The notes under the pieces were generated by a model. The model did no database searches, was not told where the DNA came from, and saw only the letters and a list, made by a program, of their open reading frames with translations. Shown in pieces: positions 1 to 8,443 of a DNA stretch of 64,000 nucleotides (positions within the stretch are counted from its first letter, which is position 1; every line of letters begins with the position of its first letter). This stretch comes from Flagellimonas amphidinii (GTDB taxonomy: Bacteria; Bacteroidota; Bacteroidia; Flavobacteriales; Flavobacteriaceae). The stretch is taken from NCBI RefSeq assembly GCF_013090115.1, contig NZ_JABFNN010000021.1, positions 1-64,000 of the forward strand, written 5' to 3'. Made by a program: the position numbers and the translations under genes.

Positions 1-548
1 CTCTGACAGGGGACGGGAGCATAACATCATCCGACCTTACGGTGACCGGAGGGGCAAACGCGACCCTGAACAACGTAGCACTCGAAATCGCTGCCGGAGT
101 AATTACAAATGCTGATATATCAGCCACAGCCGCTATAGATGGGAGTAAAATAAACCCAGTTTTTGTGGCCGATGTGACTACCACGGGGGATTTTATAGAT
201 TTAACCCCTGACTTTGTCTTTGAGAAATATTATAATGGTTTTTCCGACCTCAATAATGACTACATATTTAAAAGTTTAGAAGAGGTTGAATCATTTCTAA
301 AAAAACATCACCATCTTCCAGGAATAAGATCAGCATATGATATAAAAGCTTCAGGGGTATACCGTTTAACCGAATCCTCATTGGGTCAACTTGAAAAAAT
401 TGAAGAATTATTTCTACATACCATTGAACAAGAAAAGAAAATAGAAAAGCTAGCCACTGAAAATGAAAAACTTTCTAACGAGCTTAATTTATTAAAGGTA
501 GAAATGGAAAACATTAAGACAATGTTACTTCAAAAAGCACAAGAATAA
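1..548 (+). CDS. Tail-fibre-like surface protein, C-terminal part (partial)
   Basis: The frame is already open at the left edge (first full codon at base 3), so only about 181 C-terminal residues are present. The visible N-terminal stretch is a low-complexity T/S/G/N-rich beta-repeat (T-V-T-G-G-A, then A-D-I-S-A-T-A-A-I-D-G-S-K-I), common in flavobacterial surface proteins. After a short linker comes the conserved tail with a K-H-H-H-L-P-G-I motif, then about 60 residues of Glu/Lys/Leu-rich coiled coil ending at the stop. This tail resembles the fibre C-termini, often annotated as tail fibre or endosialidase-chaperone-like, found on Bacteroidota secreted proteins. The coiled coil suggests oligomerisation. 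A T9SS cargo gene follows after 3 bases, so the two are probably cotranscribed. Function is not known. Confidence 0.7.
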   Translation, partial: LTGDGSITSSDLTVTGGANATLNNVALEIAAGVITNADISATAAIDGSKINPVFVADVTTTGDFIDLTPDFVFEKYYNGFSDLNNDYIFKSLEEVESFLKKHHHLPGIRSAYDIKASGVYRLTESSLGQLEKIEELFLHTIEQEKKIEKLATENEKLSNELNLLKVEMENIKTMLLQKAQE

Positions 549-551
549 CCC

Positions 552-1718
552 TTGAAAAACCTCCTCTACATAACATTCCTTTTTACCCTAACCGTTCAAG
601 CACAAAGCGGACTGTATAACGGCAGCGGTGCCATCCGAATTCATAATAATGGCAACATAGGGTTTCATACCGATTTGATCAACGATGCAAACTTTGACCA
701 AAATGATGGCTTGGCAGGTTTTTATGGAGACAATATCTTATCAGTGTCCGGCAGCATCCCCCCTACTTTTAGCGATATTGAAATTATGGCTCCTGGCAAC
801 GTTCTATTGGAGAACACTGTAAACGTGGAAAACAATGTAAATTTTATAGATGGGGATTTCCTCAGCACTACCAGTGACCAAACCGTATTTTTAAACTTTA
901 TGGATACCGGTTTCTTCTCTGGGGAAAGCAATGCATCTAAAGTAACTGGTTTTGCCGCTATCACTAACCGAAGTTTTTTTTCGTTCCCAGTTGGTGATGA
1001 AGATTTGTTAAGGCCTTTGCTATTAAATTCTGAAAGCAACACCTCTTTGGCAGTTTGTGCCTATTTTTTTGAAAACCCTTCCAATCCAACTTCTATTTCA
1101 GACAGTTTTAATGTGAATAAAAAAACACGTGAAATAGGTTTTGTGTCGGACACAGAATTCTGGATTATTCAGAGTGACGTTCCCGCACAGGTGACCATCA
1201 ATTGGAATCAACGAAGTGCACTGGCCACCATACCCAATGCCACTTTTGAGTCTATTTTAGTGGTAGGATGGAGTAAAACTACAAACCAATGGGAAATCAT
1301 TGGGAATTCAGGTCAAGGTGGGGACCTTGAAAGAGGTTTTATTAATTCGCTGACCTTTGTGCCAAGCGATTACGCAGCTATAACTTTTGGCACAGTTCCT
1401 TTGCCAAAGGATACTTTTGCCGTAAACAACCCCACTTTGGGCAACTATTTTTTAAGTCCCAACGGAGATGGCATCAATGATTTCTTAGTGATTGAGGGAA
1501 TGTCCGAATCTCCAAATAACACTCTTCTACTTTTCAACCGATTTGGCCAAAAAGTTTTTCAAAAAACCAACTATGTGAACGAGTTCACTGGTGTTACAAA
1601 TACGGGGAGCTTTATTATGAGCCAAGATATTGGTTTACCTGAAGGCATTTATTATTATTTGGTCACTCTGGATGATTTAGAACTAGAGTACACCGGTTTT
1701 GTATTTTTGGACAGATAA
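552..1718 (+). CDS. T9SS cargo protein with gliding-motility-type (type B) C-terminal domain
   Basis: This 388-residue protein begins with a signal peptide (M-K-N-L-L-Y-I-T-F-L..., likely cleaved after A-Q-A-Q). The last 90 or so residues form a type B T9SS sorting domain, the gliding motility-associated C-terminal domain, recognised by S-P-N-G-D-G-I-N-D followed by an F-N-R-F-G-Q-K-V-F strand. It should cross the inner membrane by Sec and the outer membrane by T9SS, ending on the cell surface or outside. The start is a TTG 3 bases after the upstream stop; it is the codon that gives a complete signal peptide. The 3.06-4.24 kb protein is a clear paralogue (shared G-F-H-x-x-L-I-N-D and F-S-D-I-E-I-M). 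The middle region matches nothing I recognise. Confidence 0.85.
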   Translation: MKNLLYITFLFTLTVQAQSGLYNGSGAIRIHNNGNIGFHTDLINDANFDQNDGLAGFYGDNILSVSGSIPPTFSDIEIMAPGNVLLENTVNVENNVNFIDGDFLSTTSDQTVFLNFMDTGFFSGESNASKVTGFAAITNRSFFSFPVGDEDLLRPLLLNSESNTSLAVCAYFFENPSNPTSISDSFNVNKKTREIGFVSDTEFWIIQSDVPAQVTINWNQRSALATIPNATFESILVVGWSKTTNQWEIIGNSGQGGDLERGFINSLTFVPSDYAAITFGTVPLPKDTFAVNNPTLGNYFLSPNGDGINDFLVIEGMSESPNNTLLLFNRFGQKVFQKTNYVNEFTGVTNTGSFIMSQDIGLPEGIYYYLVTLDDLELEYTGFVFLDR

Positions 1719-1767
1719 AATAGTATCCCTCAGGGTTATCACAAGTATATTACTCCAATATTTTTAG

Positions 1768-1789
1768 TATTTTTGCAAGCATACTTGCA
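1768..1789 (+). promoter_or_regulatory. -7 box TATTTTTG with a leader hairpin
   Basis: TATTTTTG at 1768-1775 fits the Bacteroidota -7 consensus TAnnTTTG. It runs into a 6-bp inverted repeat with a 4-nt loop (TGCAAG cata CTTGCA, 1774-1789), which would lie at or near the mRNA 5' end. The next gene starts about 90 bases downstream. No clear -33 TTG is seen. Confidence 0.4.
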
Positions 1790-1875
1790 CGCTGCTTACA
1801 TTTTTACCTCAATAAGTAGCTTACCTCATCTAAACATATTTAAGTCAAAGTCCCAAAACTTAAATCATTCTTTGG

Positions 1876-3057
1876 ATGAAAAACTTTTTTTTGTTACTCA
1901 CCTTTTTTGGTCCCTTTTTCGCTTTGTCGCAAGTTAAGATTGGTTCCAACCCGCAAACAATAGATCCAACTTCAATACTTGAGCTGGAAAGCTCCAACAA
2001 AGTATTGGTCCTGAGCAGACTTTCGCTTCAACAAATGCAAAGTATAACACCGTTGCATGGAGCATTTGTGTACAATACGGATGCCATGTGTCCATTCTAT
2101 TTTGATGGCAACCAATGGATCAACCTTTGTAATCCCATTAATGCCATGGGATTTTCTTTTACCGACAATGGCGATGGAACAATTACCCTATTTGATGGTG
2201 AGGAAAATGAACTCAGCTTTGATGGTGCTCCTGAAACCATCACTACCTTGGTGAACAACTTGGATGGAACTTATACCTATACCAATGAATCTGGCACACA
2301 AACTTTAATTAATGTAACGGATTCTGATGACCAAACCCTGAGCACTGATGGAACTGCTGGAAATATTCAAATCTCTAATGGCAACACTATTGCACTGAAT
2401 GTTGATGATGCGGATGCCGACCATCAAAATGAAATTCAAAACCTTGAATTTACCAATGGGGTTATTTCATTGACCTTAGATCCCGGCAATACCACCATAG
2501 ACCTGAGCAATTACGACAGTGATACAACAGACGACTTTAATGGAGAATGGACTTCAATCAATAATATACCTGCTGATATTTTGGACGGAGATGCTAACAC
2601 TGTGACCAATTTGGTCCAAGACAATTCAACCGGGGTCATTACTTATACCAATGAAAATGCAACAGACCAAACCGCCAATGTAATTGCCACAGACATCAAT
2701 AATAGCATAAGTGTGGGCAGTAACGGGGGTGTATTTTACGAAAGTCCCATAAAAGCATTTGGAAAAATTGCCCAAGATGGAACAGCAATTCGTGTTACAG
2801 CAGGGATTATGATTACTAAACTCCCGGGTTCTGGACACTACCAGATTACCCTTCCACTTGGTTTGGTGAATGATTCAGACTATATCATTCAACTAGCCCA
2901 ACCCAGTAGAGAGGGTGCGGGCAGTGACGACCCGGGAATCTCATATTTGAATCAAACAAGTACTGGTTTTGAAGTAATTGTTGGTGACAACGATAATGGC
3001 GGTACAGATAGAAGTCGATTTGATTCAGAATTTATGTTCACCATACTTGATTTGTAA
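1876..3057 (+). CDS. Secreted tail-fibre-like repeat protein
   Basis: This 393-residue protein has a signal peptide (M-K-N-F-F-L-L-L-T-F..., cleavage near A-L-S-Q). The N-terminal region has the V-K-I-G-S-N-P-Q-T-I-D-P-T-S-I-L-E-L-E-S form seen in many flavobacterial fibre proteins, followed by an F-V-Y-N-T-D...F-Y-F-D-G-N-Q-W-I-N stretch. The rest is Asp/Asn/Thr-rich beta repeat (N-G-D-G-T-I-T, N-L-D-G-T-Y-T-Y-T-N-E). Nearly all of the protein looks like surface-exposed beta structure. Unlike the partial gene at the left edge it lacks the H-H-H-L-P-G coiled-coil tail. It precedes a T9SS cargo gene by 4 bases, repeating the arrangement at 1-1718. No enzymatic domain was seen. Confidence 0.7.
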   Translation: MKNFFLLLTFFGPFFALSQVKIGSNPQTIDPTSILELESSNKVLVLSRLSLQQMQSITPLHGAFVYNTDAMCPFYFDGNQWINLCNPINAMGFSFTDNGDGTITLFDGEENELSFDGAPETITTLVNNLDGTYTYTNESGTQTLINVTDSDDQTLSTDGTAGNIQISNGNTIALNVDDADADHQNEIQNLEFTNGVISLTLDPGNTTIDLSNYDSDTTDDFNGEWTSINNIPADILDGDANTVTNLVQDNSTGVITYTNENATDQTANVIATDINNSISVGSNGGVFYESPIKAFGKIAQDGTAIRVTAGIMITKLPGSGHYQITLPLGLVNDSDYIIQLAQPSREGAGSDDPGISYLNQTSTGFEVIVGDNDNGGTDRSRFDSEFMFTILDL

Positions 3058-3061
3058 TGCC

Positions 3062-4240
3062 ATGAAAACTATCAGTTTACATACAAAATCATATAAAAGC
3101 TTCTTACTGTTATTTATTACAATCGCCAATAGTACAATTGCCCAAGAGGCCATACATAATTTCGGTAATTTACAATTTCATGAATCCGCACAAGTAGGTT
3201 TTCATTTGAACTTGATAAATGATGGAATCTTCGACAAAAACGCAGGGTTAACAGGTTTTTACAGCAATGGTCAACTAACAGTATCTGGCTCATCAACACC
3301 CATTTTCAGTGATATTGAAATCATGATAGAAAACAATTTGTTCCTAGAAACCCCAATAGGTGTCAGTAGCAATGCAAATTTTATATTGGGAAATGTTGAA
3401 ACAAATAAGAATTCATCAAACAATTACCTAGATTTCATAAATGACGCTTTTTATTTTGGAGCTGAAAATACTTCACACGTGAACGGATATGCAGCCGCCA
3501 GTAACAAAGAGCTCATAACATTTCCTATAGGTGATGGCACTCGTTTGAGAAGTCTGACTATAACATCAAATTTGGCCAATAAAATAGCCAAAAGTGCTTA
3601 TTTTAATGAGAATCCCAATTATCCAAGCTCATTGGCGCAAAATTTTTACACTTCGGAAAAAGCCGATGAAAATCTACAAATCAGTGCTATTGAATTTTGG
3701 CGATTGGAAAGTGGACAACCGTCTGCTGTAACATTAACATGGAATACAGAAAGCTATATAGAATTACTTGCGGATGCTATACCCAATTTAGTGGTGACAG
3801 GTTGGAGCAAAACAAAAAAACAATGGGAAAGTTTGGGAAACATGGCAATTACGGGGAATATCGAAAAAGGTAGTATTACCTCAGAAATTTTCGTGCCCAA
3901 TGATTATGAAATAATCACCCTAGGAGGCAACAAGGATACATTGGAACCTTTTATTGTTAAGTCTGAAAACTATCTATTAACACCTAATAATGATGGCATC
4001 AATGATGTTTTGGTTATTGATGCTCTCGAAAACAAACCGGACAACCTCCTAAACATTTATAATCGCCATGGACTACTAGTATATTCCAAACTAAACTATT
4101 TCGATGAATTCAATGGAAGGTCAAACAGAAAAATTGTGCTCAACAGAAGTTCTGGATTGCCCTCTGGTGTCTATTTCTATTTAGCATCTGTCAACGCAAC
4201 AAAAGAAAGATTTCAGGGTTACATCTATATTGACAACTGA
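3062..4240 (+). CDS. T9SS cargo protein with type B C-terminal domain (paralogue of the 552-1718 gene)
   Basis: I place the start at the ATG at 3062, 4 bases after the upstream stop, because it gives a proper signal peptide (S-F-L-L-L-F-I-T-I-A-N-S-T-I-A-Q). The frame extends 28 codons further up, but that part overlaps the previous gene. The product has 392 residues. The C-terminus carries the type B sorting signature (T-P-N-N-D-G-I-N-D, then I-Y-N-R-H-G-L-L-V-Y). It aligns along its whole length with the protein at 552-1718. By family knowledge it is exported by T9SS. Its own function is unknown, and coupling to the fibre gene suggests they act together on the cell surface. Confidence 0.85.
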   Translation: MKTISLHTKSYKSFLLLFITIANSTIAQEAIHNFGNLQFHESAQVGFHLNLINDGIFDKNAGLTGFYSNGQLTVSGSSTPIFSDIEIMIENNLFLETPIGVSSNANFILGNVETNKNSSNNYLDFINDAFYFGAENTSHVNGYAAASNKELITFPIGDGTRLRSLTITSNLANKIAKSAYFNENPNYPSSLAQNFYTSEKADENLQISAIEFWRLESGQPSAVTLTWNTESYIELLADAIPNLVVTGWSKTKKQWESLGNMAITGNIEKGSITSEIFVPNDYEIITLGGNKDTLEPFIVKSENYLLTPNNDGINDVLVIDALENKPDNLLNIYNRHGLLVYSKLNYFDEFNGRSNRKIVLNRSSGLPSGVYFYLASVNATKERFQGYIYIDN

Positions 4241-4307
4241 ATTCTATTGTAGCTTGTAAGACAATTGACTAAAAAATACTTCTTAACTTGGTCTAAAATT
4301 CAATTCA

Positions 4308-5042
4308 ATGAAAAGAAGGACCTTTCTAAAACAAACATCGGCCTCTGGATTGGCATGCACAATTCCAGGGATGTTCAGTGCTTTCAACACTACAGATTAC
4401 TCCACTGAAGAATTGATAGGAAAGGCAGATATTGATCTCTTTGGGGAAGGTATTAACTTAAGGGAAGAAGCCTATAACTCCTTCGTAGAAATGAAAAAAG
4501 CTGCCTACTCAGATGGCTTTGATATTAAAATGGTCTCCAGTTTCAGAGATTTCTACAGACAACGAAGTATTTGGGAGCGAAAATATACCCGTTACACAGA
4601 GCAAGATGATATGGATCCATTCTCTGCCATTGATAAAATCATTGAATATTCCACGATACCAGGTACAAGTAGACACCATTGGGGTACAGACATAGATATT
4701 ATAGATGGCTACGCAAAAACTTCTGGAGATGTATTGGTTCCTGAAAAATTTGAAGCTGGGGGGCCTTTTCAGGATTTCAAAATATGGTTGGACGAAAATT
4801 CAGAAAAATATGGATTCTATTTGGTCTACACCGATAATCCCAAACGTAGAGGTTTTAAATATGAACCTTGGCATTATAGCTATGCTCCCATATCCATACC
4901 TATGTTAACCGCTTATAGAAAACTAAATATTGCACGTTTAATAAGGCATGAAGATTTTTTAGGTTGTGAATACTTCACCACAGGTTTCCTGAAAACCTAC
5001 ATTCAAGACAATGTTTTGGACATAAATCCAGCCCTCTTATAG
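4308..5042 (+). CDS. M15B (VanY/LdcB-type) D,D- or L,D-carboxypeptidase
   Basis: This 244-residue protein has a Tat-like N-terminus (M-K-R-R-T-F-L-K-Q) and a VanY-type peptidase domain. The zinc-site signature S-R-H-H-W-G-T-D-I-D lies at residues 121-130, placing ligands at His123 and Asp130. E-P-W-H-Y further on supplies the catalytic Glu and third ligand His. S-S-F-R-D-F-Y-R-Q-R upstream is the usual substrate-side motif. The family removes C-terminal D-Ala (or trims the L,D bond) from peptidoglycan stem peptides in the periplasm. The gene stands alone after the surface-protein cluster. The exact bond cleaved cannot be read from the sequence. Confidence 0.85.
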   Translation: MKRRTFLKQTSASGLACTIPGMFSAFNTTDYSTEELIGKADIDLFGEGINLREEAYNSFVEMKKAAYSDGFDIKMVSSFRDFYRQRSIWERKYTRYTEQDDMDPFSAIDKIIEYSTIPGTSRHHWGTDIDIIDGYAKTSGDVLVPEKFEAGGPFQDFKIWLDENSEKYGFYLVYTDNPKRRGFKYEPWHYSYAPISIPMLTAYRKLNIARLIRHEDFLGCEYFTTGFLKTYIQDNVLDINPALL

Positions 5043-5085
5043 CTCATTTTTTGTATCTTGGATTCGCTATAAACACTAACACATT

Positions 5086-5850
5086 ATGAGAAGAGGTAGT
5101 TGGAAAATTCGCATTCTGATTGGCTTGGCCATTGTGGCTTTTGCCTTCATCCGTAGATGCAACAACAAACAAGAAAATCCCTATACAGGACGAATCCAAA
5201 ATATAGACATGACCGCTGAGCAAGAAATTGCCATTGGCCTGCAAAGCGCTCCTGAAATGGCACAGCAACATGGGGGACTCTATCCAGACGAACGTATGCA
5301 GGCTTTTGTGGATGCCGTTGGACAAAAACTGGTAAAAAACAGTATTGCCCGGGAAACACCCTATCAATACGATTTTCATTTATTGGCAGATGACCGAACC
5401 ATTAATGCCTTTGCACTTCCTGGCGGACAGTGCTTCATAACCTATGCGTTGTTCTCCCAATTAAACGAAGCCCAGCTGGCCGGAGTAATGGGACACGAAA
5501 TCGCTCATGTTATCGGCAGGCATTCGGCGGAACGAATTGCAGAAAGTTCTTTTTGGCAAACCTTGGCCACTGGAGCATCTGTGGGTGGCGACATGGGTGG
5601 ATTGGTCAGTGGAATTGGACAGAATACTTTACTAAAAAATGGTCGTGGAGATGAATTGGAAAGTGATGAACTTGGAGTTCTTCTTATGATTCAGTCCGGT
5701 TATGACCCCTATGAAATGATCAAAGTGATGGAAATATTGAAAGCTGCTGCTGGTCCCAACAGAGTTCCTGAATTTCAAAGTACACATCCAGACCCTGAAA
5801 ACCGTATAGAAAAGATAAAAGAAGCTATTCAAAAATATTCAAATCGATAG
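5086..5850 (+). CDS. M48 family zinc metalloprotease
   Basis: This 254-residue protein has an N-terminal hydrophobic anchor (I-L-I-G-L-A-I-V-A-F-A-F-I) followed by R-R-C-N, then a periplasmic M48 domain. The zinc motif H-E-I-A-H is at residues 137-141 and the downstream E-S-D-E-L supplies the third ligand. The preceding N-A-F-A-L-P-G-G motif is typical of the family, as is S-T-H-P-D-P-E-N-R near the end. The closest well-studied relatives are the BepA/LoiP-type periplasmic proteases that act in outer-membrane quality control. It lies 43 bases after the M15 peptidase gene. It may be a lipoprotein, but the Cys context is not a clean lipobox. Confidence 0.88.
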   Translation: MRRGSWKIRILIGLAIVAFAFIRRCNNKQENPYTGRIQNIDMTAEQEIAIGLQSAPEMAQQHGGLYPDERMQAFVDAVGQKLVKNSIARETPYQYDFHLLADDRTINAFALPGGQCFITYALFSQLNEAQLAGVMGHEIAHVIGRHSAERIAESSFWQTLATGASVGGDMGGLVSGIGQNTLLKNGRGDELESDELGVLLMIQSGYDPYEMIKVMEILKAAAGPNRVPEFQSTHPDPENRIEKIKEAIQKYSNR

Positions 5851-5964
5851 ATTTGGCATGTTCGTCGATTAAACAATGTCATTCCCTAGATTTGACTACC
5901 TTTGATTAACCCCAAATTGCGACCTCTCCCTTACCCTTTTGTGCTATTCTAAAGAGAAGAACAC

Positions 5965-6132
5965 ATGGGAACACTAGTACATTTTAAACACCTCTATAAT
6001 GAGGCTTTTGACGATTGTAGACCGAGCTATGTAGTTGTTTTTCTTAAAGGATATGCTATATTCTGCGCTGTTTTGTTATTAATGGCTGTATATGCATTTC
6101 TTTTTAGGGCATTCACAGGTTTTGATTTTTAA
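5965..6132 (+). CDS. Small single-span membrane protein, DUF6747-like
   Basis: This short ATG frame encodes 55 residues: a polar N-terminus (H-L-Y-N-E-A-F-D-D), one transmembrane segment (about residues 31-47) and an ending F-L-F-R-A-F-T-G-F-D-F. The layout and the F-R-x-x-T-G-F ending resemble the small flavobacterial DUF6747 family as I remember it; this was not checked by search. A strong terminator follows at 6185-6215. The gene is separate from the M48 protease (114 bases away). Its function is unknown. Confidence 0.6.
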   Translation: MGTLVHFKHLYNEAFDDCRPSYVVVFLKGYAIFCAVLLLMAVYAFLFRAFTGFDF

Positions 6133-6184
6133 ACCAGCACGGCATACTCTTTTACTGGAACACTAAGACGTAAAATGAGAGAAT

Positions 6185-6215
6185 AAAAAAGCCCATCCTT
6201 TGGATGGGCTTTTTT
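6185..6215 (+). terminator. Rho-independent terminator
   Basis: An 8-bp GC-rich stem (GCCCATCC / GGATGGGC) with a 3-nt loop is flanked by A6 and T6. It can act in both directions, ending the small membrane-protein gene on the plus strand and the ankyrin gene on the minus strand. Confidence 0.9.
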
Positions 6216-6241
6216 GCGTTTGGATGAATAAACTCACTTTT

Positions 6242-6628
6242 CTATTTTTTCATAGCAGTTTCCAAAACTTCCAAAGCTTCAGTTGCATTGGACATTTCAG
6301 CATATTTTTTTGCAGTATATCCTTTATCGGAACGTTTCTTCACATTGGCACCATTTTCAATAAGCAGCTTCAAAATATCTGCTTGATTGTATCGCGCAGC
6401 AAAGTGAAGAGGAGTCATCCCAAGGGATTTTCGGTTCACATCCTCTCCTAAATCAATCAATTTTTTAACGGTTTCAATGTCACCTTTCATGATTGCTTTA
6501 CAGAAAGTGTTTGGCTCATAAGCAACTGCAGTAATTTCAGAGTTGTCATTTGATACTGATTCGTTGGCAGAAACGCCGCTAACCGCAAGTGTGAACACAG
6601 CGGCTAATGTTAGGATTGTTTTTTTCAT
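6242..6628 (-). CDS. Secreted ankyrin-repeat protein
   Basis: This 128-residue protein has a Sec signal peptide (M-K-K-T-I-L-T-L-A-A-V-F, cleavage near V-S-A-N-E) followed by about two and a half ankyrin repeats. The best-conserved repeat reads G-M-T-P-L-H-F-A-A-R-Y-N-Q and continues into L-L-I-E-N-G-A-N-V. The repeats would form a small protein-binding surface in the periplasm. The gene converges on the small membrane-protein gene and shares its terminator. The partner is unknown. Confidence 0.82.
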   Translation of the reverse strand: MKKTILTLAAVFTLAVSGVSANESVSNDNSEITAVAYEPNTFCKAIMKGDIETVKKLIDLGEDVNRKSLGMTPLHFAARYNQADILKLLIENGANVKKRSDKGYTAKKYAEMSNATEALEVLETAMKK

Positions 6629-6810
6629 GATGAATAATTTTGATTTATAGATTTATCTAACACAAAAATAGACTCCCTCTAAGGTCAAATGTTACAGCAT
6701 TAACAGTTAAATAACCAAATTTTAACAACTCAACATTTTCACCCCTTAAGAATTCACAAATATTCAATCAGAAAATCTTGAAAAATCTAGGGGTTACAAC
6801 AAGATCACCC

Positions 6811-6818
6811 TATTTTTG
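6811..6818 (+). promoter_or_regulatory. -7 box TATTTTTG upstream of gpmI
   Basis: This exact match to TAnnTTTG lies 17 bases before the gpmI ATG. A -33 TTG at standard spacing is not evident. Confidence 0.5.
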
Positions 6819-6835
6819 AGGTACAATTTTATGTC

Positions 6836-8353
6836 ATGAACAAGAAGGTAATTCTAATGATTTTGGATGGTTGGGGAAAGTCTCCAGATCCTAAAGTTTC
6901 AGCTATTGAACAAGCCAACACTCCTTTTGTTGATTCACTTTATGGGACTTATGCTGATGCCAACTTGCTGACCGATGGAATGAATGTTGGTCTTCCTGAA
7001 GGACAAATGGGAAACAGCGAAGTAGGTCACATGAATTTGGGCGCCGGACGAATTGTGTATCAAGATTTAGCCAAAATAAATAAGGCCGTAAAAGAGAATA
7101 CCTTGAAGAATGAAAAAGCATTGGAAGATGCTTTTGCTTATGCAAAATCCAACAACAAAGCTGTTCATTTTTTGGGATTGGTCAGTAACGGAGGGGTTCA
7201 CAGTCATATTGACCATTTAAAAGCACTTATTCAAGCATCCGAAGACAGTGGCGTACAAGAATCCTATGTACATGCCTTTACTGATGGTCGTGATGTTGAC
7301 CCCAAAAGCGGCAAAGGATTTCTTGAAGATATTGTCAACTTCAATTCTGATAAAAACACCAAATTGGCCACTGTTATCGGAAGATACTATGCCATGGATA
7401 GGGATAAAAGATGGGAACGGGTAAAACTTGCCTATGATGTTATGGTCAATGCTGAAGGGGAATATATCCAAAACATTGGTGACGCCATGGCTAAAAGTTA
7501 CGAAGAAGGTGTAACCGATGAATTCATAAAACCTTTGGTATTAACAGAAGCTGATGGTACTCCTACAGCTAAAATAACTGAAGGGGATGTTATTATTTTC
7601 TTCAATTTTAGGACTGATCGCGGAAGAGAACTTACCCAGGCACTTAGCCAACAAGATTTCCATGAGCAAAACATGCACAAACTGGATCTTTACTACGTTA
7701 CCATGACCAATTATGATGATACCTTTGAAGGTATTCATGTGGTTTATGACAAAGAAAACATTAAAGATACTTTGGGGGAAGTTCTTGCAAGGCATGGCAA
7801 GAAGCAAATACGTATTGCAGAAACTGAAAAATATCCACACGTTACCTTTTTCTTCAATGGAGGAAGAGAAGAACCTTTTGAAGGTGAGCAGAGAATTCTA
7901 TGCCCATCACCCAAAGTGGCTACCTACGATTTACAACCCGAAATGAGCGCTTACGAAATCAGAGATGCCATCGTAACAGAATTGAAAAAAGCTGAAACAG
8001 ACTTTGTATGTCTCAACTTTGCAAATCCAGACATGGTTGGGCATACTGGCGTTATGGAAGCTGCCATCAAAGCTTGTGAAACAGTTGACAAATGCGCCAA
8101 AGCTGTAGTTACTGCTGGATTGGAAAATGGTTATTCTAGCATCATTATAGCTGATCATGGTAACTGTGACACTATGGTAAATCCAGATGGAACACCCAAT
8201 ACGGCACATACCACCAATCCTGTTCCATTAATTTTGGTCGATGATGATATCAACGAAATTAAAGATGGAGTATTAGGGGATATTGCTCCCACTATTTTAA
8301 AATTAATGGGCATTCCTCAACCAGAATTGATGACTCAAAAACCGCTGGTTTAA
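6836..8353 (+). CDS. gpmI: 2,3-bisphosphoglycerate-independent phosphoglycerate mutase
   Basis: This cytosolic enzyme of 505 residues, the usual family length, interconverts 3- and 2-phosphoglycerate in glycolysis and gluconeogenesis. It is a two-domain alkaline-phosphatase-superfamily protein using two Mn2+ ions. Visible landmarks are the metal ligand Asp11 in I-L-D-G-W-G, the phosphoserine nucleophile Ser61 in G-N-S-E-V-G-H, the N-F-R-T-D-R-G-R-E substrate motif, A-D-H-G-N-C-D (metal ligands) and H-T-T-N-P-V-P near the end. The gene has its own -7 box and is followed by map about 90 bases on. No anomaly was seen. Confidence 0.97.
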   Translation: MNKKVILMILDGWGKSPDPKVSAIEQANTPFVDSLYGTYADANLLTDGMNVGLPEGQMGNSEVGHMNLGAGRIVYQDLAKINKAVKENTLKNEKALEDAFAYAKSNNKAVHFLGLVSNGGVHSHIDHLKALIQASEDSGVQESYVHAFTDGRDVDPKSGKGFLEDIVNFNSDKNTKLATVIGRYYAMDRDKRWERVKLAYDVMVNAEGEYIQNIGDAMAKSYEEGVTDEFIKPLVLTEADGTPTAKITEGDVIIFFNFRTDRGRELTQALSQQDFHEQNMHKLDLYYVTMTNYDDTFEGIHVVYDKENIKDTLGEVLARHGKKQIRIAETEKYPHVTFFFNGGREEPFEGEQRILCPSPKVATYDLQPEMSAYEIRDAIVTELKKAETDFVCLNFANPDMVGHTGVMEAAIKACETVDKCAKAVVTAGLENGYSSIIIADHGNCDTMVNPDGTPNTAHTTNPVPLILVDDDINEIKDGVLGDIAPTILKLMGIPQPELMTQKPLV

Positions 8354-8397
8354 ATTTACTTCAAGCCTTAATCGGCAAAAGCTAATTGAACAAGCTA

Positions 8398-8425
8398 ATT
8401 TCCCTAAAATATATTTTGGGGAAAT
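8398..8425. promoter_or_regulatory. 28-bp near-perfect palindrome upstream of map
   Basis: The two arms (ATTTCCCTAAAATA and TATTTTGGGGAAAT) pair with one T-G mismatch and no loop. There is no T-run, so it does not look like a gpmI terminator. It ends 5 bases before the map -7 box, a position suited to an operator. Confidence 0.4.
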
Positions 8426-8430
8426 CCATG

Positions 8431-8438
8431 TATCTTTG
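8431..8438 (+). promoter_or_regulatory. -7 box TATCTTTG directly before map
   Basis: This exact TAnnTTTG match ends only 5 bases before the map ATG at 8444. The transcript would therefore be nearly or completely leaderless. Confidence 0.55.
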
Positions 8439-8443
8439 CACCC

